Origin: Planctomycetes bacterium GWF2_50_10
GTDB lineage: Bacteria; Planctomycetota; Phycisphaerae; Sedimentisphaerales; GWF2-50-10
Reading direction: 5' to 3'
DNA: 19,719 nucleotides
NCBI GenBank assembly: GCA_001824635.1
Contig: MHYB01000107.1
Location: forward strand, 141-19,859
Part shown: positions 1 through 6,896 of the stretch, piece by piece
How positions within the stretch are numbered: position 1 is the first letter of the stretch
How the letters are laid out: each line of letters begins with the position of its first letter
Position numbers and translations under genes: made by a program
The notes under the pieces: generated by a model
Told to the model about the DNA's origin: nothing
Seen by the model: the letters and a program-made list of their open reading frames with translations, nothing else
The model's database searches: none

Positions 1-828
1 ACTCATAAACACAAATACAAGTTCATTACAGCCGAAGGCTCGTTTCACGGGCGAACTTTCGCGGCGGTAACAGCTACAGCACAGCCCAAGTACCACGAAG
101 GCTTTTTGCCCATGCTGCCCGGCTTTTCGTATGTGCCTTTTAATGATATCAAAGCCCTCGAAGCGGCATTTACGGACGAAGTGGCAGCTGTTATGGTTGA
201 ACCCATCCAGGGAGAAGGCGGCATTAACATCGCCTCGCAGGAATACCTTGGGGCTATCCGTGAACTCTGTGATCTAAATGGCGCGGTAATGATCCTTGAT
301 GAAGTGCAGACCGGCATGGGCCGCACAGGCAAATGGTTCGGCTATCAGCACAGCGACATAGAGCCGGATATCATCACGCTTGCCAAGGCCCTGGGCGGCG
401 GCATGGCCATCGGCGCGATGATGGCAAAACCTGAGATCGCCGCTTCGCTGGTGCCGGGTACGCATGCCTCCACCTTCGGCGGCAACCCTGTAGCGTGCGC
501 AGCAGGTATCGCGACAATCGAAGCGATCGAATCCGAATACCTCCTCGATAACGCCGAGAAGATGGGCAAATACGCACGCGAAAAGCTCGATGCACTAAAA
601 TCCCGCTTTGCCGTAATAGACCACATCCGGGGCATAGGCCTTATGATTGGCATCCAGCTTACAAGCCCAGGCGCGGTTATTGTTGATAAGTGCCTCGAAA
701 AAGGCCTGCGGATAAACTGCACGCATGACACAGTGCTCCGCTTTATGCCGTCGATGACCATAACCGCGGGCCAAATAGACGAAGCCATTGAAATTCTAAC
801 AAGTGTTTTAACGGAACTGCAATTATGA
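1..828 (+). CDS. argD: Acetylornithine aminotransferase, 5' partial
   Basis: PLP-dependent class-III aminotransferase of arginine synthesis, converting N-acetylglutamate semialdehyde to N-acetylornithine in the cytoplasm. The reading frame is open from base 1, so the N-terminal part (roughly 125 residues of a usual ~400) lies outside the window; 275 residues are visible. Seen directly: the PLP-ring motif ILDEVQTGMGRTG, the Schiff-base lysine in ITLAKALGGG (lysine codon 385-387), and the THASTFGGNPVACAAG segment that contacts cofactor phosphate. The C-terminus has the usual GLMIGIQL and LRFMPSMTIT stretches. The stop overlaps the argF start in an ATGA (825-828), which implies translational coupling and supports ArgD over other class-III aminotransferases such as GabT. 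The substrate assignment rests on family resemblance plus the argF neighbour. Confidence 0.93.
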   Translation, partial: THKHKYKFITAEGSFHGRTFAAVTATAQPKYHEGFLPMLPGFSYVPFNDIKALEAAFTDEVAAVMVEPIQGEGGINIASQEYLGAIRELCDLNGAVMILDEVQTGMGRTGKWFGYQHSDIEPDIITLAKALGGGMAIGAMMAKPEIAASLVPGTHASTFGGNPVACAAGIATIEAIESEYLLDNAEKMGKYAREKLDALKSRFAVIDHIRGIGLMIGIQLTSPGAVIVDKCLEKGLRINCTHDTVLRFMPSMTITAGQIDEAIEILTSVLTELQL

Positions 829-1739
829 AAGACTTTCTTTCCATCAGTACCTGCACTAAGGACCAACTCCTTGAACTTCTCAAATTGAGCCATGATCTAA
901 AGGCTCTTTATAAATCCGGCGGCCGAGATATCTGCTGCGCCGGTAAAACTCTGGCCATGCTTTTCGAAAAGCCTTCGCTTCGCACGCGCGTAAGTTTTGA
1001 GACTGCCATCATCCAGCTTGGCGGCTCCGGCATCTACATCAAGCCCGAAGACATCGGCGGCATCGGCAAACGCGAACCTATTAAGGATATGGCCCGCGTC
1101 TTCAGCCGCTATGTAAACGCCATAATGGCCCGCACGTTCGAGCACGACAAAGTGGCCGAACTTGCGAAATGGGCAACAGTCCCCGTCATCAATGCTCTAA
1201 CAGATTGGTCACATCCCTGCCAGGCAATGGCTGACATCATGACCATGCAGGAATACTTCGGCGATATCGCAGGCCGCAAGATCGCCTATATCGGTGACGG
1301 CAACAACGTCGCCCGCTCGCTGGCATTCGGCTGCGCAAAACTCGACATGAAACTCGTCGTCGCCTCACCAGTGGGCTATGAACTCGACCGCGAATCCATC
1401 GCAAAGGCGAATTCACACGCATCCGACACCGTGATCCAGACCCACGATCCCCGCTCTGCCGTAGAAGGCGCAGACGTCATCTACACCGATACATGGGTCT
1501 CGATGGGACAGGAAAGCGAAGTCGCCAAACGTCGGGCCGATTTCACGGGTTACCAGGTAAATATGGAACTTGTGAAGCTCGCGCCTTCGCACGTTAAGGT
1601 CCTCCACTGCCTCCCAGCGTATCGTGGCTTTGAGATCACGGATGAAGTATGCGAATCAGACCACTCCGTCATCTTCGACGAAGCCGAAAACCGACTCCAC
1701 TTCCAGCGGGCACTGCTGAAAAAGCTGATCTGCGGCTAA
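825..1739 (+). CDS. argF: Ornithine carbamoyltransferase
   Basis: Transfers the carbamoyl group from carbamoyl phosphate to ornithine to give citrulline, the step of arginine synthesis after ornithine formation. At 304 residues it has normal family length. Visible motifs: the carbamoyl-phosphate loop FEKPSLRTRVSFE (residues 47-59, SLRTR where the textbook motif is STRTR), HPCQAMADI (130-138), the ornithine-side loop DTWVSMGQE (222-230) and HCLPAYRGFEI (261-271). The SMG loop argues for a true ornithine enzyme rather than the acetyl- or succinyl-ornithine variants or aspartate carbamoyltransferase. It starts inside the argD stop codon and is followed after one base by the rdgB-like gene, so the three are probably co-transcribed. 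Confidence 0.93.
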   Translation: MKDFLSISTCTKDQLLELLKLSHDLKALYKSGGRDICCAGKTLAMLFEKPSLRTRVSFETAIIQLGGSGIYIKPEDIGGIGKREPIKDMARVFSRYVNAIMARTFEHDKVAELAKWATVPVINALTDWSHPCQAMADIMTMQEYFGDIAGRKIAYIGDGNNVARSLAFGCAKLDMKLVVASPVGYELDRESIAKANSHASDTVIQTHDPRSAVEGADVIYTDTWVSMGQESEVAKRRADFTGYQVNMELVKLAPSHVKVLHCLPAYRGFEITDEVCESDHSVIFDEAENRLHFQRALLKKLICG

Positions 1740-1740
1740 A

Positions 1741-2364
1741 ATGACTATGCGCAAAATCCTCATTGCCACAACAAACCCGGGAAAAATGCGTGAGCTATCC
1801 GAATTGCTTGATGCGAAAGTTGAATGGGTCAGCCTCAAGGATTTTCCAGGCTTACCTGAAGTGGTGGAAGACGGCGAGACCTTCGCTGAAAATGCCGCGA
1901 AAAAAGCACTTGGCTACGCCAAAGCTACAGGTTTGTGGACAATTGCCGATGACTCGGGGCTGTGTATCGATGCCCTGGGCGGAGCACCCGGCATAAACAG
2001 CGCCCGCTTTTGCGGCCCTAAAGATCGCGCTGAAAATCGCCATCTTATAGATACAAAAAATATGGAGAAAGTCCTCCAGTTATTAAAAGATTTACCCGAG
2101 GAAAAGAGAACCGCAAGATTTGTTTGTGCCATTTGCCTCGCTGGCCCGCAAAAGATACTCGCCCAGACCCAAGCGACTTGGGAAGGCGTAATCGCGACAG
2201 CCCCAATCGGCACCGGCGGATTCGGCTACGACCCGATCATGTATATCCCCGAATTAGAAAATTCAGTGGGGCAAATCAGCGCCCCACTGAAAAACCAACT
2301 CTCCCATCGCGCCAAAGCGATCAAACTCTTAAAGCCGCATCTATCCGCACTGCTTAAGGCATAG
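1741..2364 (+). CDS. rdgB: XTP/dITP diphosphatase (RdgB/HAM1 family)
   Basis: House-cleaning nucleotide pyrophosphatase that hydrolyses dITP, ITP and XTP to monophosphates and so keeps deaminated purines out of DNA and RNA. The 207-residue length fits the family. Visible: the nucleotide-binding start TTNPGKMRE (10-18), the catalytic-site segment ADDSGLCIDALGGAPGINSARF beginning near residue 69, FGYDP (161-165) and the C-terminal SHRAKA (188-193). The start at 1741 is one base after the argF stop; an alternative ATG at 1747 would remove two residues and cannot be excluded, because upstream SD signal is weak in either case. Its last 11 bases overlap the 3' end of the minus-strand gene at 2354-2578, so the two transcripts converge. 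Confidence 0.93.
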   Translation: MTMRKILIATTNPGKMRELSELLDAKVEWVSLKDFPGLPEVVEDGETFAENAAKKALGYAKATGLWTIADDSGLCIDALGGAPGINSARFCGPKDRAENRHLIDTKNMEKVLQLLKDLPEEKRTARFVCAICLAGPQKILAQTQATWEGVIATAPIGTGGFGYDPIMYIPELENSVGQISAPLKNQLSHRAKAIKLLKPHLSALLKA

Positions 2365-2578
2365 GCATAGGTCCATAAGGCCCCATTGGTGGCCCATAAG
2401 GCCAGTAGTATGTCGGTGTAGTGGTTGGGGTACCCGTTTGGGCCGCCCAGATGACCAGCATCGTGAATATCGCGATAAATGCGATTATTCCAACTATCGC
2501 CCAGAATCTGCTGTCATGAACGACCCTAGATATACCTATTCCCAGTCTTGCTGGCAGGATGTGTGTTGTAGTTCTCAT
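2354..2578 (-). CDS. Small proline-rich single-pass membrane protein, unknown function
   Basis: A 74-residue protein that I do not recognise. Three things support a real gene. First, an ideal Shine-Dalgarno AGGAGGT on the minus strand lies about 6 bases before the ATG. Second, a TATAAT -10 box lies just upstream (2608-2613, minus strand). Third, the protein has a coherent layout: a basic N-terminus, one hydrophobic helix at about residues 24-46 (FWAIVGIIAFIAIFTMLVIW), then a Thr/Pro/Tyr/Gly tail ending in two related PYGP(P)MG and PYGPMPMP units. Charge distribution suggests the N-terminus inside and the proline-rich tail outside, but this is inferred. The stop lies within the last codons of rdgB on the other strand (11-base overlap). 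It is transcribed divergently from topA. Confidence 0.75.
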   Translation of the reverse strand: MRTTTHILPARLGIGISRVVHDSRFWAIVGIIAFIAIFTMLVIWAAQTGTPTTTPTYYWPYGPPMGPYGPMPMP

Positions 2579-2607
2579 AATCTTTACCTCCTATCTGTAT
2601 CCGCTAA

Positions 2608-2637
2608 ATTATACGATAACTAATTCCTAGTTGTTCG
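2608..2637 (-). promoter_or_regulatory. Candidate sigma-70 promoter of the small membrane protein gene
   Basis: On the minus strand a perfect TATAAT (plus-strand bases 2608-2613) sits about 30 bases before the ATG at 2578, with the AGGAGGT ribosome site in between. The -35 region is poor: CGAACA at 18 bases spacing (2632-2637) matches TTGACA in three positions. The -10 and its position are good; the -35 is uncertain. Confidence 0.5.
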
Positions 2638-2753
2638 GTAGTATTTTGCTGCTTTCTTTCTCTCAAACACTTTCACATCTCCGCCGTAACGCCTTTTGGC
2701 TAGTCCTTTGAAGGATGGTTCTAGTTTCGCAGCTTATGCTTTTGTGTTTTTTC

Positions 2754-2780
2754 TTGACAGTTTTGACGATAACTTGTTAT
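2754..2780 (+). promoter_or_regulatory. Candidate promoter for topA
   Basis: A perfect TTGACA (2754-2759) is followed by TGTTAT (2775-2780), four matches to TATAAT, at a short 15-base spacing. It lies about 60 bases before the topA start, in the AT-rich divergent region between topA and the minus-strand small gene. No better pair was seen here, but the spacing is sub-optimal. Apart from this and the minus-strand promoter, bases 2638-2837 show nothing else recognisable. Confidence 0.35.
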
Positions 2781-2837
2781 TAGTCCGTTACAAACGCCGA
2801 GAATACAAGATATTACTTATTATAAATAGGTTACTAA

Positions 2838-5198
2838 ATGGCAAAAAAAACTTCCGGCTCTTCGCTTGTTATTGTCGAATCGCCGGCAAAGGCAAAAACC
2901 ATAAATAAATACCTGGGCTCAGGTTACGAAGTTCTCGCATCTATGGGACATGTACGTGACCTGCCCAGTAAGGGTATCTCTGTCGACATTGACCACAATT
3001 TCGAGCCTACTTACGAAATCGTCCCGGGCAGAAGAAAAGTTTTGGCCAATATCAAATCCGCCGCAAAAAAAGTCGAGAACCTGTATCTGGCTACCGACTT
3101 GGATCGCGAAGGAGAGGCAATTGCCTGGCACCTCGCCCAGGTACTTGGCTTTCCGGAAGACAAGACCTTCCGTGTCGTTTTTAACGCGATCACAAAATCC
3201 GCTATCCAGGAAGCTTTTTCCCACCCCGGCAAGATCGACAACGACAAGGTAAACGCCCAGCAGGCCCGCCGCATCCTCGACCGCATCGTCGGCTACCAGA
3301 TCAGCCCCCTGCTCTGGAAAAAGGTTGCCCGCGGCCTATCAGCCGGCCGAGTCCAGTCCGTAGCCGTGAAAATAATTGTCGAACGCGAACGCGAGATACG
3401 AAATTTCAAGGAACAGGAATACTGGCTCCTGCCTGCAGTATTTACCACAGATCTTTCTGCAAACTATACCGCCCAGTGGCAAAAATTTCTCACCGCAGGC
3501 GGCCCGGATACAACCCCAACAGTTGCCCAGCAGGCTGAGTGGCTTACCAGCCGCAATGCCTTCAAGGCTGAGATAAACAAAGTCGGCGCCGAGAAGTTCC
3601 ATGCAGAAAACGAAACCGATGCAATGCGCGTCTTCGATTCCCTTAAAAACGCGCAGTTCAAAGTTGCCTCGATTGAAACAAAGCGATCAAGCTCGCGCCC
3701 TGCCCCGCCCTTTATAACCAGTACATTGCAACAGGCCGCAGCCAACCGCCTCGGTTTTTCAACCAAACGCACCATGATCATCGCCCAGCAGCTATATGAA
3801 GGTATAGACCTCGGCTCAATGGGCATGCTCGGCCTTATCACCTACATGCGTACCGACAGCACATTTATCTCGTCGGAAGCGATCCGCGCGGCCCGCACAT
3901 TCATCGAAAATAAACTCGGCAAAGATTACGTTCCCGAAAAGCCCAACTTCTTCGCGCCTAGCCAGGCTGCTCAGCAGGCCCACGAAGCTGTTCGACCGAC
4001 AGACCCGGATCTCGACCCAGAGCACATAAAGGAATTCCTCACCGACGAGCAATATAAACTCTATGATCTCATTTGGCGTCGCTTCGTAGCCTCACAGATA
4101 GCCCCGGCCCAGTGGGATGTCACAACACTCGACATAACTGCCCAGACCGCCATCGGCCCAATAAGCTACCGCGCCTCGGGCAGAGTCCAGATTTTCGACG
4201 GCTTTACGCGTCTGTGGCCCACAACAGCTGCAGACCAGCAGCTACCGGCCATGAAGCAGGATGACATCCTCGCGGCGATAGACCTTGAGGCACAGAAGCA
4301 TTTCACAAAACCCCCGGCCCGCTACACGGAAGCATCACTGGTAAAAGCTCTCGAAAAAGAAGGCATCGGCCGTCCAAGTACCTATGCATCGATCATCTCC
4401 ACGATCCAGGATCGCGGCTACGTCGAGCAGCTGGAAAAGAAATTCCATGCCACCGCCACCGGCGAAGTCGTAACCGATAAGCTAAATGACTTTTTCCCCC
4501 AGATAATGGACATCACCTTCACCCGCTATATGGAAGAACAGCTCGACAAGATCGAAGTCCAGCATCTCGACTGGGTCAAGGTCCTTAGCGAATTCTACGG
4601 TCCGTTTAAGGAAAACCTCGAAAAAGCCGGCGAAGAAATGAAGCACGCCAAGGCCGAACTCATCCCCAGCGAATACAACTGTCCCATATGTAATTCCCAG
4701 ATGATGTACCGCTTCGGGAAGAACGGCCGATTCCTAAGCTGTTCGAAATACCCCGAGTGCAAAGGCTCGGCCCCGATAGACCAAATGGGCAAGATCGTCA
4801 CCGACCAGGTTACCGAGCATACCTGCCCTAACTGCGGCAAAAAAATGATCAAAAAGCATGGCCCATTCGGAGCGTTCCTTCGCTGCGAAGGGCATCCGGA
4901 CTGCAAAACGATCTTGAAATTCGACAAAAAAGGCAACATTAAACCGCCCGCACCTCCCGCCGAACTCTCTGGCATCAGGTGCCAAAAGTGCAAGACCGGT
5001 GAACTGCTCATCCGCCAAGGCGGTAAAGGACCTTTTCTCGCTTGCAACAAATTCCCGCGCTGTCGCAACATCGTGGGCTACAAGAATTTCGAGCAGCTAA
5101 AGGAACTCCAAGCCCAGGGCAAATGGCCGCCGGCTACCCTCGAAGAGGCAGATGCCATCCTTGGCCGCAAGCCCAAAAAAGGCGGCAAGACGAAATAG
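2838..5198 (+). CDS. topA: DNA topoisomerase I (type IA)
   Basis: Relaxes negatively supercoiled DNA by single-strand cleavage and passage. The 786 residues show the full family order: a TOPRIM domain with SLVIVESPAKAKTI (catalytic Glu14) and the metal site DLDREGE (87-93); the cleavage-domain segment QARRILDRIVGYQISPLLWKK; the active-site tyrosine Tyr336 in ITYMRTDST; and the EGIGRPSTYASII motif. Three C-terminal zinc ribbons follow, with cysteines 615/618/635/641, 663/666/683/689 and 715/718/736/742, all four ligands intact in each. The lysine-rich tail (KPKKGGKTK) is likely a nonspecific DNA contact. The start at 2838 gives the expected short N-terminus before VIVESPAK; only a weak AGG lies upstream. 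It stands alone, with no dprA-type partner beside it. Confidence 0.97.
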   Translation: MAKKTSGSSLVIVESPAKAKTINKYLGSGYEVLASMGHVRDLPSKGISVDIDHNFEPTYEIVPGRRKVLANIKSAAKKVENLYLATDLDREGEAIAWHLAQVLGFPEDKTFRVVFNAITKSAIQEAFSHPGKIDNDKVNAQQARRILDRIVGYQISPLLWKKVARGLSAGRVQSVAVKIIVEREREIRNFKEQEYWLLPAVFTTDLSANYTAQWQKFLTAGGPDTTPTVAQQAEWLTSRNAFKAEINKVGAEKFHAENETDAMRVFDSLKNAQFKVASIETKRSSSRPAPPFITSTLQQAAANRLGFSTKRTMIIAQQLYEGIDLGSMGMLGLITYMRTDSTFISSEAIRAARTFIENKLGKDYVPEKPNFFAPSQAAQQAHEAVRPTDPDLDPEHIKEFLTDEQYKLYDLIWRRFVASQIAPAQWDVTTLDITAQTAIGPISYRASGRVQIFDGFTRLWPTTAADQQLPAMKQDDILAAIDLEAQKHFTKPPARYTEASLVKALEKEGIGRPSTYASIISTIQDRGYVEQLEKKFHATATGEVVTDKLNDFFPQIMDITFTRYMEEQLDKIEVQHLDWVKVLSEFYGPFKENLEKAGEEMKHAKAELIPSEYNCPICNSQMMYRFGKNGRFLSCSKYPECKGSAPIDQMGKIVTDQVTEHTCPNCGKKMIKKHGPFGAFLRCEGHPDCKTILKFDKKGNIKPPAPPAELSGIRCQKCKTGELLIRQGGKGPFLACNKFPRCRNIVGYKNFEQLKELQAQGKWPPATLEEADAILGRKPKKGGKTK

Positions 5199-5242
5199 TT
5201 TAAGGGGTTAAAGCCTACATCCTCCTGATTTGAAGTGAGTAT

Positions 5243-5281
5243 AAAAAAAAGCAGTAGCGCACGGTGAAAACACGCTACTGC
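5243..5281 (-). terminator. Hairpin with U-run on the minus strand; orphan terminator or 3' end of a small RNA
   Basis: GCAGTAGCG (5251-5259) pairs perfectly with CGCTACTGC (5273-5281) around a 13-base loop. Eight A bases stand directly before it (5243-5250), so on the minus strand the hairpin is followed by eight T bases: the shape of an intrinsic terminator. No minus-strand gene lies upstream of it in this region. On the plus strand it is only a stem 52 bases after the topA stop, without a T-run. Confidence 0.5.
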
Positions 5282-5530
5282 CTGGAGGAGGAGGAAGAAA
5301 TTTATTAAGTTCTATATATTAGACGGCCAAGGAATCTTTTTGTTCTGAGTTTCTCAAATAATTTTTAATCTTAACTCTTGTAAACGCAAAGCTTTAAGCT
5401 ACATTAATGATACTGTTGCAGTTACATTTGGTTCGATAGTTAATAAAATTTACGCATACTGACCAACATATTTTTAACTGCCTGCGACAGCTAACCAAGC
5501 TTTAAGCTCTCGAAACGCCAAAAAATCGGA

Positions 5531-5536
5531 TATAAT
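5531..5536 (+). promoter_or_regulatory. -10 box for the groES-like/coaD/queD-like operon
   Basis: A perfect TATAAT lies about 60 bases before the groES-like start. No good -35 is seen at 16-18 bases upstream. The implied leader contains CGAGT-A-ACTCG (5545-5555) and ACCCGT/ACGGGT (5558-5563, 5572-5577), two small inverted repeats that could be operators or leader hairpins. Confidence 0.4.
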
Positions 5537-5596
5537 CGCCCAAACGAGTAACTCGAAACCCGTAATTCGTAACGGGTAAAATTTTGTGAGATGTAT

Positions 5597-5917
5597 ATGG
5601 CAAAAAAAATTGAAACGGCAGCTTCTCCCATCGAAACAGTCGAACCCATCGGCAAACGAGTCCTGATCCGCAAAGATGAAGATAAAAAACAGACAAAAGG
5701 CGGCATCCAGCTCCCCGATAATATCGAGATTCCCACCATCACCGGCCGGATCGTCGCCGTCTCCGTCGAAATCTCCAATGCCCACGACATACCACTTAAA
5801 CAGTACGACAAAGTACTTTTCAACCCCAAAGGCGCAATCCCCGTCGACTTTGAAGGCGATAACCGCCTCTATGTAGTCGAAGTCGAGAACGTCGTCGCGG
5901 TATTCAGAAAGGCCTGA
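5597..5917 (+). CDS. GroES-like co-chaperonin (Cpn10 family)
   Basis: A 106-residue protein resembling GroES, which caps the GroEL folding chamber. Features seen: a 15-20 residue N-terminal extension, then PIGKRVLIRKDE (compare the GroES RPLHDRVIVKR region), a mobile-loop-like KQTKGGIQLPDN segment, TGRIVAVSVE, YDKVLFNPKG and the closing VENVVAVFRKA. The GroEL-contact tripeptide, usually IVL or similar, reads IQL. No groEL gene is adjacent, which is unusual for a primary groES, so this may be an accessory Cpn10 or a paralogue. I prefer the ATG at 5597 because GTGAG ends 6 bases upstream; an in-frame ATG at 5591 would add two residues but leaves no room for that site. It is followed by coaD after 2 bases. 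Confidence 0.75.
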   Translation: MAKKIETAASPIETVEPIGKRVLIRKDEDKKQTKGGIQLPDNIEIPTITGRIVAVSVEISNAHDIPLKQYDKVLFNPKGAIPVDFEGDNRLYVVEVENVVAVFRKA

Positions 5918-5919
5918 CC

Positions 5920-6411
5920 ATGACCAGAAAATACGTCCGGGCGGTCTTCCCCGGCTCATTCGACCCAATCACCAACGGCCACCTCGATGTTCTCAAACGT
6001 GGCGTTGCCCTCTTTGACGACCTGATCATTGCCGTCGGCCGCAGCGCGGTCAAAAACTCCCTTTTCACACCCGACGAACGCGTTGACATGATAAAAGAAC
6101 TCGTAAAGGATATACCCGGCGTACTCGTCGAAAGTTTCTCCGGCCTTACCGTCGAATACGCTGCTTCCAAAGGTGCATCCGTCATACTCCGCGGCCTCCG
6201 CAATCTCACCGACGTCCAGTATGAATTCCAGCTTGCTCTTACCAACCGCTCCGTCGCGGGCATCGAAACAGTCTTCATCATGACTGCCGAAGAATATGGC
6301 TTCACCAGTTCAACGCTCATTCGCGAAGTAGCCACCCTGGGCGGCGACGTCTCGAAACTTATCCCGCCGCTGGTCTTCGATCGACTCCAGCACAAACTGG
6401 GACGGCTCTGA
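5920..6411 (+). CDS. coaD: Phosphopantetheine adenylyltransferase
   Basis: Makes dephospho-CoA from 4'-phosphopantetheine and ATP, the penultimate step of coenzyme A synthesis; cytoplasmic. At 163 residues it has standard length. Nucleotidyltransferase motifs are complete: the first-strand site PGSFDPITNGHLDVLKR (11-27, the TxGH signature), RGLRNLTDVQYE (91-102, the family-specific RGLR segment), and SSTLIREVATLGGDVS (130-145, the second nucleotide-binding motif). It starts two bases after the groES-like stop, and its stop TGA (6409-6411) overlaps the next ATG at 6411 by one base. The three genes therefore read as one operon, although their functions have no obvious connection. Confidence 0.95.
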   Translation: MTRKYVRAVFPGSFDPITNGHLDVLKRGVALFDDLIIAVGRSAVKNSLFTPDERVDMIKELVKDIPGVLVESFSGLTVEYAASKGASVILRGLRNLTDVQYEFQLALTNRSVAGIETVFIMTAEEYGFTSSTLIREVATLGGDVSKLIPPLVFDRLQHKLGRL

Positions 6412-6785
6412 TGTACACCGTCACCGTTGAGACATCTTTCACCGCTTCCCACCAGCTTCGCCTAGGCGATGGCACGTTCGAACCACTGCATAATCACAAC
6501 TGGCAAATCCGCGCCGCCGTCACCGCGCAGAACCTCGACAAATTAGGCCTGGCAATCGACTTTAATAAACTAATGAACCTGCTGGATTCGATATTGGCCC
6601 CCATGAAAGACAAAAAGCTCGAAACCCTTGTACCTTTCCAAACCCAATACCAAAACACCTCCGCCGAACTCGTCGCTAAATACATCTTCGATTCCCTAAA
6701 ACCCCTTCTCCCTCCTCAAACAAGCCTCGCATACATCGAAGTAATGGAAGCCCCCAACTGCTGGGCCAAATACTCCGAAAGATGA
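6411..6785 (+). CDS. Divergent 6-pyruvoyl-tetrahydropterin synthase / QueD-family protein
   Basis: The 124-residue protein has the T-fold layout of the PTPS/QueD family. The three zinc histidines are in place (His14 in SFTASHQL, His27 and His29 in LHNHNW), as are a TSAELVAKYIF helix (83-93) and the pterin-anchoring glutamate near the end (Glu113 in VMEAPNCW). The catalytic cysteine of the CxxxHGH motif is absent: the segment reads TFEPLHNH, that is ExxHxH with Glu24. The Asp-His pair of the usual LDHxxLN motif is replaced by KDKKLE (66-71). ExxH is the hallmark described for PTPS-III enzymes, which replace dihydroneopterin aldolase in folate synthesis in some bacteria. Loss of the Asp-His pair makes even that uncertain. 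Family membership is likely; the specific reaction is not established. Confidence 0.75.
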   Translation: MYTVTVETSFTASHQLRLGDGTFEPLHNHNWQIRAAVTAQNLDKLGLAIDFNKLMNLLDSILAPMKDKKLETLVPFQTQYQNTSAELVAKYIFDSLKPLLPPQTSLAYIEVMEAPNCWAKYSER

Positions 6786-6856
6786 TCCGCCGCCCAGTAT
6801 TGGAGCCCCGGTCGTTTTGTTCTTCGCCTGAAATCTGTTAAATTTATAAATCTTTA

Positions 6857-6868
6857 CACAAATTTGTG
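6857..6868. promoter_or_regulatory. 12-bp perfect palindrome upstream of the ECF sigma factor gene
   Basis: CACAAATTTGTG reads the same on both strands and lies about 30-40 bases before the sigma-factor start. It overlaps a TTTACA (6853-6858) that could be a -35 element. No good -10 box is found at normal spacing; TATACA at 6883-6888 is too far. It could be an operator of the sigma operon or chance. The inner ten bases recur at 7622-7631 and 18406-18415. Confidence 0.3.
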
Positions 6869-6896
6869 CTTTGCACGTTGAATATACAGGAACATG

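Larger units (their letters stand above)
5199..5590. other. Gene-free region between topA and the groES-like gene
   Basis: 392 bases with no convincing gene on either strand. It holds, in order: a CCTCCT tract (5221-5226); an eight-A run and a 9-bp perfect hairpin (5243-5281); a purine tract GGAGGAGGAGG (5284-5294) that looks like a very strong ribosome site but is followed by AT-rich sequence with no usable start; two copies of AAGCTTTAAGCT (5389-5400, 5497-5508); a TATAAT box (5531-5536); and two short inverted repeats just before the groES-like gene (5545-5555 and 5558-5577). The AT-rich middle (about 5297-5500) has stops in all frames and could be a decayed gene or the body of a noncoding RNA. 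Confidence 0.6.

Noticed and set aside
345..893. 182-codon open frame on the minus strand over argD/argF
   Set aside because: Antisense to strongly conserved ArgD sequence; the product is rich in Ser/Arg/Pro with no family features.
825..1739. Possible acetyl- or succinyl-ornithine carbamoyltransferase because of SLRTR
   Set aside because: The SMG loop and HCLP motif are those of ordinary ornithine carbamoyltransferase; SLRTR alone is not diagnostic.
2438..2623. 61-codon plus-strand frame over the small membrane protein gene
   Set aside because: Antisense to a gene with much better start signals; no SD and no coherent product.
5474..5968. 164-codon open frame on the minus strand over the groES-like gene
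   Set aside because: Overlaps the groES-like coding region and coaD start in antisense; the acidic, Phe/Asp-rich product is typical of reverse-strand reading of a real gene.
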